This document shows positions 29,095 through 41,467 of a DNA stretch of 64,000 nucleotides, in pieces. The notes under the pieces are model-generated. The model was not told where the DNA came from. It ran no database searches and saw nothing but the letters and a program-made list of their open reading frames with translations. A program made the position numbers and the translations under genes. Location: assembly GCA_018830645.1 (NCBI GenBank), contig JAHJSA010000077.1, positions 1 through 64,000 of the forward strand. Direction: 5' to 3'. The first letter of the stretch is position 1. Each line of letters begins with the position of its first letter. This DNA is from Actinomycetota bacterium. GTDB lineage: Bacteria; Actinomycetota; Thermoleophilia; RBG-16-64-13.

Positions 29095-30471
29095 CTAGTG
29101 CGAATCGCGATAGCGTCCGCAGGCCGCCACGAACCGCCGGGTGCTCTGCGGCACCGACGCGAGGTGCACGAGCACCCGCGAGCACAGCAGGTTGAGGACG
29201 GCGGCACCCTCCGAGAGTGGTGCGTCCCACTCGGCCGCCGACACCTCGAACGGATAGCTCCGACTCGCGGGCGCCTCCATGATCTCGGCGTCTGTAGCCA
29301 GCCACCCCAAGAGTCGTTCGCCCTCGGCGAACAGGAGGCAGTCCCGCTTGACCTCGATGTCCAGGTAGCTCGGCTCTTCCGGCTCACCTACCACTTCGGC
29401 TTCGGCCGGCAGGAGTCCCGCCAGCTCGAACGACCGACCTCGATCATCGTGCACTCGGCGCATCGCGTACAGCATGCCTCCGCCGAGCGCGAGCAAGGGC
29501 ATGCCTTCGGACGCCCGCACCCTGATGTCTCTCATGAGCGAGTAGTTGCCGGCGAACTCCGGTAGCGCGTCCGCCCAGAGGTGGCCCGCTATGATCACCC
29601 CGGCCGCATCTTCGGGCAGGCGCTGGTCGTGTGCTAGATCGAGCCTCGTGACGCGGGAACCCGCCAGACGCAGTAACTCGATGGAGTCACGACTCCAGGG
29701 AGTGAACCCCCACCCGCCGGCCACGAGCACGAGAGGCCCGTCGGGGGACTGACGATCGCCGGAGCCGATCGCCGCGCTGGCGAGGAACCCCCGTTGGCCG
29801 GCGAGACCCTCGAGCCCGGGCGAGTCTACCTGGCGGTGCACTGCCTCGACGAACTCGGATCCCAAGGGGACGCCCCACGGTCCCGGTGCGATGGTATCCC
29901 AGCCTGGACCGTCGCCGTCGTAGATGCAACCAACCACCGGCATGTTCGATCCGACGAGCGCCTTCCGCATTACTTCCCGATGACGCTGGTCTCGCACGCC
30001 GGTGAGCAGCAGGCCGGCGAGGCCGTGTGCGCCGAGTCGAGTGCGGAAACCTTCAACAAGACCTCCGAGGCCCGCCCCCCAGCCGCGACAGTCGACCACG
30101 AGCACGATCGGGCAGTCCAGCGCCCGGGCGACGTCGGCCGGTGTCCACCCCCGGTCGTCCACGGTATCGAGCACCCCGCGTTCCGCTGCAAGCAGGGAGA
30201 GGTCGGCTCCGCGGACGATGGCCTCGTAGAGTTCCACCATCTGTGCCCCGTCGTAGAGGCCAGGGTCGAGGAACGACGCGCCTTCCCATCTGTCCCACAC
30301 GCCGGCGGGGCAGGTGGCTCCGATGGTGTGGTAGCGTACGTTGCGCTTCTGCTTCCCCACGATCTCGGCGAGTGAGGCGGCGATCGCCATCGCCGCGCCG
30401 GTGCGGTGAGTGGGGGCGAGCAAGATCCGTGATGCTGACAAGTGACTCCGCTCCTCGTCGGGACGACCCAA
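29095..30471 (-). CDS. CbiA/CobB-like protein with degenerate ATP-binding and amidotransferase motifs
   Basis: VARALDCPIVLVVDCRGWGAGLGGLVEGFRTRLGAHGLAGLLLTGVRDQRHREVMRKALVGSNMPVVGCI is CbiA-like; P-loop position APTHRTGAAMA; glutaminase position LALGGGMLYAMRRV. Confidence 0.7.
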   Translation of the reverse strand: MGRPDEERSHLSASRILLAPTHRTGAAMAIAASLAEIVGKQKRNVRYHTIGATCPAGVWDRWEGASFLDPGLYDGAQMVELYEAIVRGADLSLLAAERGVLDTVDDRGWTPADVARALDCPIVLVVDCRGWGAGLGGLVEGFRTRLGAHGLAGLLLTGVRDQRHREVMRKALVGSNMPVVGCIYDGDGPGWDTIAPGPWGVPLGSEFVEAVHRQVDSPGLEGLAGQRGFLASAAIGSGDRQSPDGPLVLVAGGWGFTPWSRDSIELLRLAGSRVTRLDLAHDQRLPEDAAGVIIAGHLWADALPEFAGNYSLMRDIRVRASEGMPLLALGGGMLYAMRRVHDDRGRSFELAGLLPAEAEVVGEPEEPSYLDIEVKRDCLLFAEGERLLGWLATDAEIMEAPASRSYPFEVSAAEWDAPLSEGAAVLNLLCSRVLVHLASVPQSTRRFVAACGRYRDSH

Positions 30472-30493
30472 ATCCTACACCAACAGGGCTCAG

Positions 30494-32377
30494 GTGCCGA
30501 ATAGAGGATATGTGGCGCTGATGGATAGGACACGTGGCGACTACTGGAGGCTCGGCGACCTGTTGATCGCCCGCTCGATCCTGAGCGGAGTGATTGCGAT
30601 CGGCGCGATTCTCTTCGCGCAATCTCGCGCGGGCGAGGGCTTCAGTTGGTGGATCTCGCTGCCCCTCGTCCTCGTGGCCCTCAGCAACATACCTTTCTTC
30701 ATCTTCTCTTCGCGCGGCAACCCCCGCTCGGTGTCATGGGCGATGGTCTTCGTCGACGCCTTCCTTATCACGTACCTGGTTCACAACACGTCAGGAGCCC
30801 AGAGCGCCGTCTCGGTGTTCTACCTGTGGCCCATCATCAGCGCGAGCCTCTTGCTGGGGGCCCGAGCCAGCTATCTCACCGCCGGGCTCACGGTCGCCCT
30901 CTACATAGGTCTGGCCGTCGCCGAAGCCGGCGGGTGGGAGCCGAGGAACCTGCTGGAGAGCCGCGGTCTAAGCGCTGTCGAGGGCATAGACGCGGTGCTC
31001 GTGCGAGTGAGCGCCTTCATGCTCATCGCCCTGCTGTCGGGGATGCTGTCGAACGCGCTACTGAGTTCGAACGCCCAACTCGCTCTGGCCAAGACCGATC
31101 TCGAGCGCGAACTGCGCCGCGTGCAGCAGGCGAACCGCCGCCTCACCCTCCTCGACGAGGTGAGCCGTATCCTGGGACGCATCCAGGAGCTCGAGATGCT
31201 CTTGCCGAGAGCGCTCGGTCGTGTTGCCACGTTCATGAGTGTGGACGCGGGCATGATCGTGCTTTTCTCGAGAGACGACGGGGCGGGGCGGATCGTGGCG
31301 CGCCAGTCTCTGGAAGACCGGCAGGCTCAGGCCTTCCTCGCCGATGGGCTTCCTCTGCTGCTCGACCCCGCCAGGGGACCCATGGTGGGTAGCGAAGAGT
31401 CGGGAAGCCGCGGTACTGCCGCCTTGAGAGCGATCGCGGGCGACGGCTTTGAGGACTTCTTGGCAGCCCCGCTCCGCATCGGCTCGGAGTATCTGGGCAA
31501 CCTGTACCTCTTCACCAACGACCGCAGCCCTTTCAAGCGCGGCGACCTCGTGCTGATGGAGAGCCTGTGCTCTCAGCTCGCCATCGCCATCAAGAACGTC
31601 GCCTTCACTCAGGAGCTGAAGGAGGCGAACGAAGAGCTGGTGAACGTCGACCAGCTCAAGAGCGACTTTCTGGCCACGATGAGCCACGAATTCCGCACTC
31701 CCCTCACCTCGATCATCGGCTACTCCGACATGCTGCTCTCGGGCATGACCGGGGAGATATCCGACAAGCAGCGCAGCTTCCTCCGAAGCATCCTCAACAG
31801 CGGGGAAGCCTTGCTCAATCTGATCAACGACATCCTCGACCTCACGAAGATCGAAGCGGGCAAGCTCGAACTCAACTTGGAGCCGGTGGAACTCAGAGAC
31901 GCATTGATCTCGGTGCTCTCGGTGGTGAGGCCTCGCGCCAAGGAGAAGGAGCTTCAGATAAGCACCTTCCTCCCCACCGACCTGCCCGCGCTCTGGGCCG
32001 ACTCCTCGAAGCTCAGCCAGATCCTGCTCAACCTGCTCAGCAACGCCATCAAGTACACGCCGGAAACCGGTCGTATCGGGATCGAAGGTCGACCGACCGC
32101 CGACGGCATGGTCGAGATCCGCGTCAACGACACCGGCATCGGGATCGCCGCAGAAGACCAGGTGCGCGTCTTCGACCGCTTCACCCAGATCGACAGCTCC
32201 AGCACCCGCCAGCAGGGGGGCACGGGGCTCGGTCTGGCCATCACGCGCGACCTCATCCAACTCCATGGTGGTCGAATCACGGTACAATCCAGCGTGGGAA
32301 AGGGTTCGAGTTTCGTGTTCAGCATCCCGCAAGCCGGCACGCAGAGAGAAAGCCGTGCCCGCCCCAGGCTAGGATAG
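30494..32377 (+). CDS. membrane sensor histidine kinase with GAF-like domain
   Basis: N-terminal TM helices; HisKA SDFLATMSHEFRTPLTSIIGYSDMLLSG; HATPase NLLSNAIKYTPETGRIGIEG...GGTGLGLAITRDLIQLHGG. Confidence 0.9.
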   Translation: MPNRGYVALMDRTRGDYWRLGDLLIARSILSGVIAIGAILFAQSRAGEGFSWWISLPLVLVALSNIPFFIFSSRGNPRSVSWAMVFVDAFLITYLVHNTSGAQSAVSVFYLWPIISASLLLGARASYLTAGLTVALYIGLAVAEAGGWEPRNLLESRGLSAVEGIDAVLVRVSAFMLIALLSGMLSNALLSSNAQLALAKTDLERELRRVQQANRRLTLLDEVSRILGRIQELEMLLPRALGRVATFMSVDAGMIVLFSRDDGAGRIVARQSLEDRQAQAFLADGLPLLLDPARGPMVGSEESGSRGTAALRAIAGDGFEDFLAAPLRIGSEYLGNLYLFTNDRSPFKRGDLVLMESLCSQLAIAIKNVAFTQELKEANEELVNVDQLKSDFLATMSHEFRTPLTSIIGYSDMLLSGMTGEISDKQRSFLRSILNSGEALLNLINDILDLTKIEAGKLELNLEPVELRDALISVLSVVRPRAKEKELQISTFLPTDLPALWADSSKLSQILLNLLSNAIKYTPETGRIGIEGRPTADGMVEIRVNDTGIGIAAEDQVRVFDRFTQIDSSSTRQQGGTGLGLAITRDLIQLHGGRITVQSSVGKGSSFVFSIPQAGTQRESRARPRLG

Positions 32378-32387
32378 GAGGCGCAGA

Positions 32388-32747
32388 ATGGCCCGAATCG
32401 TCGTGGCGGACGACGACCCCGATATCCTCAACATCGTGTCGTTGTCCTTGGAAGCGATGGGGCATGAGGTGACGCGGGCCACGAACGGCCGCGAGGCCGT
32501 GACCCTAGTGCAACAGACCATGCCCGACCTCGTGGTCATGGATCTCATGATGCCCGAACTCAACGGGTATGAGGCCACGGCTGAGCTGAAGGCCAACGAG
32601 GCCACCGCCTCCATCCCGGTGCTGGCGCTCACCGCCAAGGCGATGCGCGGCGACGAGGAGAAGGGTCGCCAGGCAGGAGTGGATGCCTACGTGACGAAGC
32701 CCTTCCGCATCTCACAGGTCATCGAGGTTGTGGAACAGCTCCTCTGA
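32388..32747 (+). CDS. single-domain (CheY-like) response regulator
   Basis: MARIVVADDDPDILNIVSLSLEAMGHEVTRATNGREAVTLVQQTMPDLVVMDLMMPELNGYEAT...ALTAKAMRGDEEKGRQAGVDAYVTKPFR. Confidence 0.92.
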   Translation: MARIVVADDDPDILNIVSLSLEAMGHEVTRATNGREAVTLVQQTMPDLVVMDLMMPELNGYEATAELKANEATASIPVLALTAKAMRGDEEKGRQAGVDAYVTKPFRISQVIEVVEQLL

Positions 32748-32806
32748 CAGGAACTCCTCTGACAGGAACTCCTCTGACAGGAACTCCTCTGACAGGAACT
32801 CCTCTG
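32739..32806. repeat. 15-bp tandem repeat (CTCCTCTGACAGGAA), 4 full copies plus partial
   Basis: Direct reading; begins inside the last codons of the response-regulator gene and re-duplicates its TGA stop. Confidence 0.97.
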
Positions 32807-32820
32807 CCCTGGGGGGTAGC

Positions 32821-33504
32821 TCAGCGATTCCTGCTGATAAGGACGAGCCGAGCGAGTTGAACGATCGCCATCAACGCGGCCGCCACGTAGGTGAGACCGG
32901 CGGCTCTCAGAACCTTGCGGGCCCCGTCGACCTCTCCCGAGACCAGGATACCGCGAGCGCTCAGCAGATCCAGCGCGCGGCGCGACGCGTCAAACTCTAC
33001 CGGAAGGGTAACAAGGGTGAAGAGCACGGCCGCGGCGAACAGCACGATGCCGAGATTCATGAGGACGGGGTTGCCCCCGATGAAGAGGCCTACGACGAAA
33101 AGACCTATGCCCAGGTTACTGCCCAGGGACGCTACGGGCACCAGAGTGGAACGCACCCGCATGGGAGCGTATCCTTGGGCATCCTGCAGAGCGTGGCCCA
33201 CCTCGTGAGCCGCCACACCCAGCGCGGCCAACGAATCCTTGTGCGCCACGTCGGGGCTCAACCGGAGCACCTTAGAGCGAGGATCGTAGTGGTCGGAGAG
33301 CTTCCCCTGACTCAGCTCGATAGACACATGGCCCAGGCCGCCTTCGTCCAGGAGCCGTCGCGCGCCTTCGGCGCCGGTGAGACCCCGCCCGGACCGGACC
33401 TGGCTGTAGCGCTTGAACGTGGAACTCACTTTGAATTGCGCATAGAGCGTAAGGGCGAACGCCGGGAGCAACAAGGCCAGCGTCCAATCCCAGATGGGGA
33501 GCAC
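32821..33504 (-). CDS. zinc metallopeptidase, YugP family
   Basis: MLPIWDWTLALLLPAFALTLYAQFKVSSTFKRYSQVRSGRGLTGAEGARRLLDEGGL...LGVAAHEVGHALQDAQGYAPMRVR. Confidence 0.9.
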   Translation of the reverse strand: MLPIWDWTLALLLPAFALTLYAQFKVSSTFKRYSQVRSGRGLTGAEGARRLLDEGGLGHVSIELSQGKLSDHYDPRSKVLRLSPDVAHKDSLAALGVAAHEVGHALQDAQGYAPMRVRSTLVPVASLGSNLGIGLFVVGLFIGGNPVLMNLGIVLFAAAVLFTLVTLPVEFDASRRALDLLSARGILVSGEVDGARKVLRAAGLTYVAAALMAIVQLARLVLISRNR

Positions 33505-33617
33505 GGTAGCTTCTCCTTCTTGCCCGCGGACATGTCGTGGGGTTCATGCGCAGGCAGACTCGTGCCGATAGGAATGCCGACAGATTATACCAAAGGCGAC
33601 AAGGACTCGAAGCACAC

Positions 33618-35363
33618 ATGGAACCCTCCGCCGCACTCCGCCCGACTACTCTGCGCTCCAAAGAAAAGCCGGTGGCCCGCGTGAAGCCTCCACGTTCGGC
33701 CAACGGTTCCCGCAAGCTCGGGGACATCCTGGTTGAGATGCGGTACGTCAACGCCGATCAACTCGACCGAGCCCTGAGCTACCAGAAGGAGAACGGGGCG
33801 CGACTCGGCGAGGCCCTCGTCAAGTTGGGCTACATCACAGAGGACCACTTGGCCGAAGCCATCGCTTCGCAGAAACGCCTTCCCGTGATCCCCCTGGGCG
33901 AAATCCTGCCCAACCCACGGGCGACGGCGCTCCTCTCAGAGAAGTTCGTGCGCTCACGCCAGGTGCTTCCCATCGACTTCGATCGCGATGCGCTGGTCGT
34001 GGCGATGGTGAACCCGCTCGATGTGGTCACCCTCGACGACGTACGGGTCATCACCGGCTACGAGATCGTACCCGCGGTGGTCACGGCGACCGCATTCACC
34101 GACACCGTGGAATACCTGTATTCCGGTCGTGGCTCGCTGGGTTCGGCGCCCGAGGACAGAGGCGCCACCGCCGTAGACATCGCGGAAGACCGGCGGGTGG
34201 CCGAAGACGTCTCGGTGGTCACCTTGGTGGACGACATCCTGGACACGGCGCTGAAGCGCCGCGCGTCCGACGTACACTTCGAACCCCAGCTGTACGAGAT
34301 GCCTGTGCGTATGCGCATCGACGGCGTATTGCACCATGTCACGGAGATCCCGAACCACCTCAAGGGTGGGGTCCTCTCCCGCATCAAGATCATGGGCGAC
34401 ATGGACATCGCCGAGAAACGCCTTCCCCAGGACGGACGAGCCACCTACCGCTCCGACGAGCAGACCGTCGATCTTCGTATCGCCAGCATCCCCACGGTCT
34501 ACGGTGAGAACATCACCATCAGGCTCCTGGACGAGACGATGTTCGAGATCACGCTGGAGGAGTTGGGCTTGGGCGAGGCCGAACTCGTGGTGTTCAGGCG
34601 CGCCCTCAACCGACCGTACGGACAGATCCTCATCACTGGACCCACGGGCTCGGGCAAGTCGACCACCCTCTACTCGGCCCTCGCCGAGATCAACTCGCCC
34701 ACCGTCAAGATCTACACCGTGGAAGACCCCGTCGAGCGCAAGATGCCGGGCATCCTCCAAAGCCAGATCAAGTCGAGCATCGGCCTGACCTTCGCCGCCG
34801 CGCTCCGCTCCCTCGTACGGAGCGATCCCGACGTGATCATGGTGGGCGAGATCCGCGACCTCGAGACGGCCACCATCGCCACCGAAGCCGCCCTGACGGG
34901 ACACCTCGTCATGTCGACCCTCCACACGAACGACGCGGCCTCCACGATCACCCGTTTGGTCGAGATGAGGGTGCCCCCGTTCCTGATCGCCTCCGCGCTC
35001 GAATGCGTGGTCGCTCAGAGGCTCGCGCGCAAACTCTGCCCGCACTGCAAAAGGGAAGTGACGCTCGTGCCGGCCGGTATGACCGCGATGGAGTTCGACC
35101 TCTTCGGAGACACGCCGGTCGCGGTCGCCAAGGCCGTGGGGTGCCGCCGATGCTACGGCACGGGCTACAGCGGACGCGTCGGCCTGTACGAGGTACTCCC
35201 GGTGACGAAGGAGCTCAAGTCCATGATCAGCGACGCGGCAGATACCGACGCTATCCGCGACTATGCCATCCAAGAGGGCATGGCCACACTCCGGCAGGAC
35301 GGCAAGCGCAAGATCCTCCGAAAACTGACCACCGTCGACGAGGTGCAGCGGGTCACCATGTGA
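33618..35363 (+). CDS. pilB: type IV pilus assembly / type II secretion ATPase (PilB/GspE)
   Basis: T2SSE_N-like LGDILVEMRYVNADQLDRALSYQKENGARLGEALVKLGYI; GPTGSGKSTTLYSALAEIN; zinc-binding CPHCKRE...CRRCYGTGYSGRVGLYEVL. Confidence 0.9.
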   Translation: MEPSAALRPTTLRSKEKPVARVKPPRSANGSRKLGDILVEMRYVNADQLDRALSYQKENGARLGEALVKLGYITEDHLAEAIASQKRLPVIPLGEILPNPRATALLSEKFVRSRQVLPIDFDRDALVVAMVNPLDVVTLDDVRVITGYEIVPAVVTATAFTDTVEYLYSGRGSLGSAPEDRGATAVDIAEDRRVAEDVSVVTLVDDILDTALKRRASDVHFEPQLYEMPVRMRIDGVLHHVTEIPNHLKGGVLSRIKIMGDMDIAEKRLPQDGRATYRSDEQTVDLRIASIPTVYGENITIRLLDETMFEITLEELGLGEAELVVFRRALNRPYGQILITGPTGSGKSTTLYSALAEINSPTVKIYTVEDPVERKMPGILQSQIKSSIGLTFAAALRSLVRSDPDVIMVGEIRDLETATIATEAALTGHLVMSTLHTNDAASTITRLVEMRVPPFLIASALECVVAQRLARKLCPHCKREVTLVPAGMTAMEFDLFGDTPVAVAKAVGCRRCYGTGYSGRVGLYEVLPVTKELKSMISDAADTDAIRDYAIQEGMATLRQDGKRKILRKLTTVDEVQRVTM

Positions 35364-35456
35364 TCGACTGAACCTCCCGCTTCGGTTTGCCCCGCCACGT
35401 CGCCCGGGTAGTCTCGCACGGACACGAGAAAACCTTGACGACAAGGAGAGTGGGGT

Positions 35457-35807
35457 ATGCATCGCAAGCACGTATGGTCGCTTCTGCTCGCCCTCGCGAT
35501 CACGACGGCTCTTGTAATCGGAGTCGCCGGATGTGGCGGCGAGACCACGACGACAACCGCGGCACCCACCGAGACCACGGCCGCACCCAGCGGTGTCGAT
35601 GCGGCGCCGATCTACGCCGCCAAGTGCGCCGGCTGTCACGGTGCCGGTGGCGAGGGTGGCGCTGGGCCCGACCTCCGCGCGCTGACCGACGCCGCCGCGG
35701 TCGAGGCTCAGGTGACGACGGGCGGGGGCGCCATGCCTGCGTTCGGCGACACGCTCTCGGCCGAAGACATCACCGCTTTGGGCACGTTCGTGATCGATCT
35801 CGAGTAG
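35457..35807 (+). CDS. secreted monoheme c-type cytochrome, probable lipoprotein
   Basis: Signal peptide with lipobox-like VIGVAGCGG, then YAAKCAGCHGAGGEGGAGPDLRAL...GGGAMPAFGDTLSAEDITALGTFV. Confidence 0.9.
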   Translation: MHRKHVWSLLLALAITTALVIGVAGCGGETTTTTAAPTETTAAPSGVDAAPIYAAKCAGCHGAGGEGGAGPDLRALTDAAAVEAQVTTGGGAMPAFGDTLSAEDITALGTFVIDLE

Positions 35808-35857
35808 GGTGGGAGGGGCGATCGCGAACCCCGCGGTCGCCGTGAGATGACGCTCAC

Positions 35858-35892
35858 CCGGTCGCCGGCGGCTGCGTGCCGCCGGCGACCGG
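35858..35892. terminator. perfect inverted-repeat terminator between convergent cytochrome and gyrA genes
   Basis: CCGGTCGCCGGCGGC-TGCGT-GCCGCCGGCGACCGG: 15-bp perfect arms, 5-nt loop, ends 1 nt before the gyrA stop codon. Confidence 0.85.
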
Positions 35893-35893
35893 A

Positions 35894-38365
35894 TCACATG
35901 TCGTCGATCTCGAGTTGCTCCGTGCCGTTCGGCATGTTCTCGGTGACCACACGGGCCATGCTCGCCACGCGGTCCTTCCCACGCAGGTTCATCACGCGCA
36001 CGCCCATGGTGTTGCGGCCGGTCGGGCGGATGTTCTCGACGGGCATGCGGATCATCTGACCCTCGGTGCTTATGAGCATGATCTCGTGGTTGTCGCGCAC
36101 TGACGCTACAGCCACCAAGTCGCCGCGATCGGAAGAGTCTTTGATCGTGATGACGCCCTGACCGCCGCGCTTCTGCGTGGGGTAGGCCGAGATGGGAGTG
36201 CGCTTGCCGTATCCTCCCGTGGTGACGCAGAAGAGATCGGCGTCGTCGCTGGCGGTCGCCATGCCGATCACGCGATGGCCCGAGCCGAGCCGCATGCCGG
36301 TGACACCCATGGTGTTGCGACCGGTCGGCCGCGCGTCGGACTCGTGGAAGCGGATACTCTTGCCCTCCGACGAGACCAGGATCAGGTCGTCGTCACCGTT
36401 GGTGTGCCGCACGGATACCAGTGCGTCGTCGTCGGCCAGATTGATGGCGATGATGCCGTCGGCTTTCAGCGGGGTGTTGTAGTCGCGGAAGCGTGTCTTC
36501 TTGACGATACCGCTCTGAGTGGCGAACACCAGGTATTCGGCGTCGGTGAAGTCCTTGGTCGCGATGACCGCCTTGATCTCCTCGTCCTGCTGCAGCGGAA
36601 GCAGGTTCACGATCGCACGCCCTTTGGCCTGCCGTGAGCCGAGGGGCAGCTCATGCACCTTCAAGCGATAGATCTTGCCCCGGGAGCTGATGAACAGCAG
36701 GAAGTGGTGCGTGCTGGTGATGAAGAGGTGCTCGAGGTAGTCGCCGTCTTTCGTGTCCATGCCGATGACGCCCACTCCGCCGCGGTGTTGGGTACGGTAG
36801 GTGGACACCGGCAGCCGCTTCACGTAACCCGACTTGGTGAGAGAGATCACCATCTCCTCGACGGCGATCATGTCCTCGATGTCTATCTCGTCCTCGGAGG
36901 GCGCGAGCTCCGTGCGGCGGTCGTCGGCGTACATGGCGCGCACCTCGAGGAGCTCTTCCTTCATCAGGTCGAACACCAGCTGTTCATCGGCCAGGATGGC
37001 CTCGAGCCCCTGTATGCGCTCGAGCAGGTCGGTGTGCTCCTCTTCGATCTTGTGGCGCTCGAGGGCGGTCAGATTGCGCAGACGCAGATCGACGATCGCC
37101 TGCGCCTGCTCCTCGGACAGGCCGAAGGCCGCCATCAGGTTGACCCGCGCGGCCTCCGTGTCTTCGCTCGAGCGGATGAGGCGGATCACTTCGTCGAGGT
37201 TGGCGATCGCTATGAGCAGCCCCTCGAGGATGTGGGCCCGCTTGCGCGCCTTGGCCAACTCGAAGCGCGTGCGCCGGACGATGACGTTCTTCTGGTGGGC
37301 CACGTAGTGGCGGAGCAGGTCGCGCAGCGTCAGGGTGCGCGGCACCCCGTCGACCAGCGCAATGGTGTTCACGCCGAAGGTGCTCTGCATGGCTGTGTGC
37401 CGAAAGAGCTTGTTGAGCACCACCTTGGGGATGGCCTCGCGCTTCAACTCGATCACAATGCGCATGCCCGAGCGATCGGACTCGTCGCGGAGGTCGGAGA
37501 TCTCCGAGATCTTCTTCTCGCGAACCAGCTCGGCGATCTTCTCGATCAGGAGCGCCTTGTTCACCTGGTACGGGATCTCGCTTACGATGATGGCCGTCTT
37601 GCCCTGCCTGAGCGGCTCGCTGTGGGCCTTCGCCCGCACGACCACCCGACCCCTGCCGGTCTCGTAGGCGTCGCGAATACCCGCCATGCCCATGATGATG
37701 CCGCCGGTGGGGAAGTCCGGACCCCGCAGGTGCCGCATCAGCTCGGAGGTCTCGATGGCCGGGTTGTCGATCATGGCGATGGTGGCGTCGATAGCCTCGC
37801 CCAGGTTGTGAGGCGGGATGTTCGTGGCCATGCCCACGGCGATGCCCGAGGAGCCGTTCACCAGGAGATTCGGGAAGCGCGCGGGCAGCACGCTCGGCTC
37901 CTCGCGGCTCTCGTCGTAGTTCGGTACCCAATCGACGGTGTCGGCGTCGATGTCGCGCATCATCTCGGTGGCGAGCTTCGAGAGACGGCACTCGGTGTAG
38001 CGCATGGCGGCGGCTGAGTCACCGTCGACACTGCCGAAGTTGCCGTGACCGTCGACCAGCAGGTAGCGGATAGAGAAGGTCTGCGCGAGACGGACCAATG
38101 TGTCGTAGATCGCCTGGTCGCCGTGGGGATGGAAGCTACCCATCACGTCACCCACGATGCGGGCGCACTTCCGATACGGCTTGGTGGGCTGCATGCCGGA
38201 GTCGTGCATGCCGTAGAGCACACGGCGGTGAACGGGCTTGAGCCCATCGCGCACGTCGGGTAGTGCCCTGCCCACGATCACGCTCATGGCGTAGTCGAGA
38301 TACGAGGAGCGCATCTCCTCGGCGATCTCTATCTGCTCGATGCGTCCCTCGAACGTCTCTAGCAT
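35894..38365 (-). CDS. gyrA: DNA gyrase subunit A
   Basis: [41 protein letters not shown]...[17 protein letters not shown]. Confidence 0.97.
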   Translation of the reverse strand: MLETFEGRIEQIEIAEEMRSSYLDYAMSVIVGRALPDVRDGLKPVHRRVLYGMHDSGMQPTKPYRKCARIVGDVMGSFHPHGDQAIYDTLVRLAQTFSIRYLLVDGHGNFGSVDGDSAAAMRYTECRLSKLATEMMRDIDADTVDWVPNYDESREEPSVLPARFPNLLVNGSSGIAVGMATNIPPHNLGEAIDATIAMIDNPAIETSELMRHLRGPDFPTGGIIMGMAGIRDAYETGRGRVVVRAKAHSEPLRQGKTAIIVSEIPYQVNKALLIEKIAELVREKKISEISDLRDESDRSGMRIVIELKREAIPKVVLNKLFRHTAMQSTFGVNTIALVDGVPRTLTLRDLLRHYVAHQKNVIVRRTRFELAKARKRAHILEGLLIAIANLDEVIRLIRSSEDTEAARVNLMAAFGLSEEQAQAIVDLRLRNLTALERHKIEEEHTDLLERIQGLEAILADEQLVFDLMKEELLEVRAMYADDRRTELAPSEDEIDIEDMIAVEEMVISLTKSGYVKRLPVSTYRTQHRGGVGVIGMDTKDGDYLEHLFITSTHHFLLFISSRGKIYRLKVHELPLGSRQAKGRAIVNLLPLQQDEEIKAVIATKDFTDAEYLVFATQSGIVKKTRFRDYNTPLKADGIIAINLADDDALVSVRHTNGDDDLILVSSEGKSIRFHESDARPTGRNTMGVTGMRLGSGHRVIGMATASDDADLFCVTTGGYGKRTPISAYPTQKRGGQGVITIKDSSDRGDLVAVASVRDNHEIMLISTEGQMIRMPVENIRPTGRNTMGVRVMNLRGKDRVASMARVVTENMPNGTEQLEIDDM

Positions 38366-38410
38366 GGCCGCCTATCCCCGATCGATGCCGACTGAATGTC
38401 CGGCCACATG

Positions 38411-40786
<2,376 letters not shown>

Positions 40787-40800
40787 TCAGCCCAGCGGGA

Positions 40801-41466
40801 TCAGCCCTCGCCGGGCCCGCCGTCCTCCTCTGGCGTTCCGTACTCCAGCGCGGCCCTCATGGCCCGCGCCATGAGGTCGCCGAGCTTCTCCTCCACGGCC
40901 GAGCTCCGCACCGCTTCTATGGCCTCCTCCTCCTCGGGAGTCAGCCCCCTTTTCCGCGGGCGGACGCCCGCCCGACCCGCGACGGGCTCCTCTCCCGCTG
41001 AGTCGCCGGAGGAGTGCCACTCATGCGGGGCGGCCTTCAGTGGACGCACGGCCCCATCACCGGCGCACGGATCCCACCCCGCCGGCCTGAAGAGCACCGA
41101 TGTGACCACGCCGGGCTCGAGAGCCTGGGCGAGCCTCTTCACCACCTCGCCGCTGCGGTCCTGCAGGGCCTGCGCCCACGCGGACGACGAGGTGGCCACG
41201 GTGAGCCTTCCATTGCGCAGCGCATGGAGATGCGAGTTCGCCGCGCCCTCCGGGCCGACGACATCGGGCCACACGACGGCCAGACGCCGCGACACAAAGC
41301 TCCCGTCGTCGTACGACTGAGCGGTGAGCGCTCCCGGGAGGAGATCTCCGATCCGATCGGGTAGATCGCGGTGGGGTCGATGATCCGGGAGCCCTTCGCC
41401 CCTGGCGGCCCGACGGGCGGGTGCCCGCGCACGGCCTGCTCCCTTCTTCTTTGATCCCTCCCGCAC
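40801..41466 (-). CDS. DUF721 (DciA-like) domain protein
   Basis: Position between recF and gyrB; VWPDVVGPEGAANSHLHALRNGRLTVATSSSAWAQALQDRSGEVVKRLAQAL. Confidence 0.75.
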   Translation of the reverse strand: MREGSKKKGAGRARAPARRAARGEGLPDHRPHRDLPDRIGDLLPGALTAQSYDDGSFVSRRLAVVWPDVVGPEGAANSHLHALRNGRLTVATSSSAWAQALQDRSGEVVKRLAQALEPGVVTSVLFRPAGWDPCAGDGAVRPLKAAPHEWHSSGDSAGEEPVAGRAGVRPRKRGLTPEEEEAIEAVRSSAVEEKLGDLMARAMRAALEYGTPEEDGGPGEG

Positions 41467-41467
41467 C

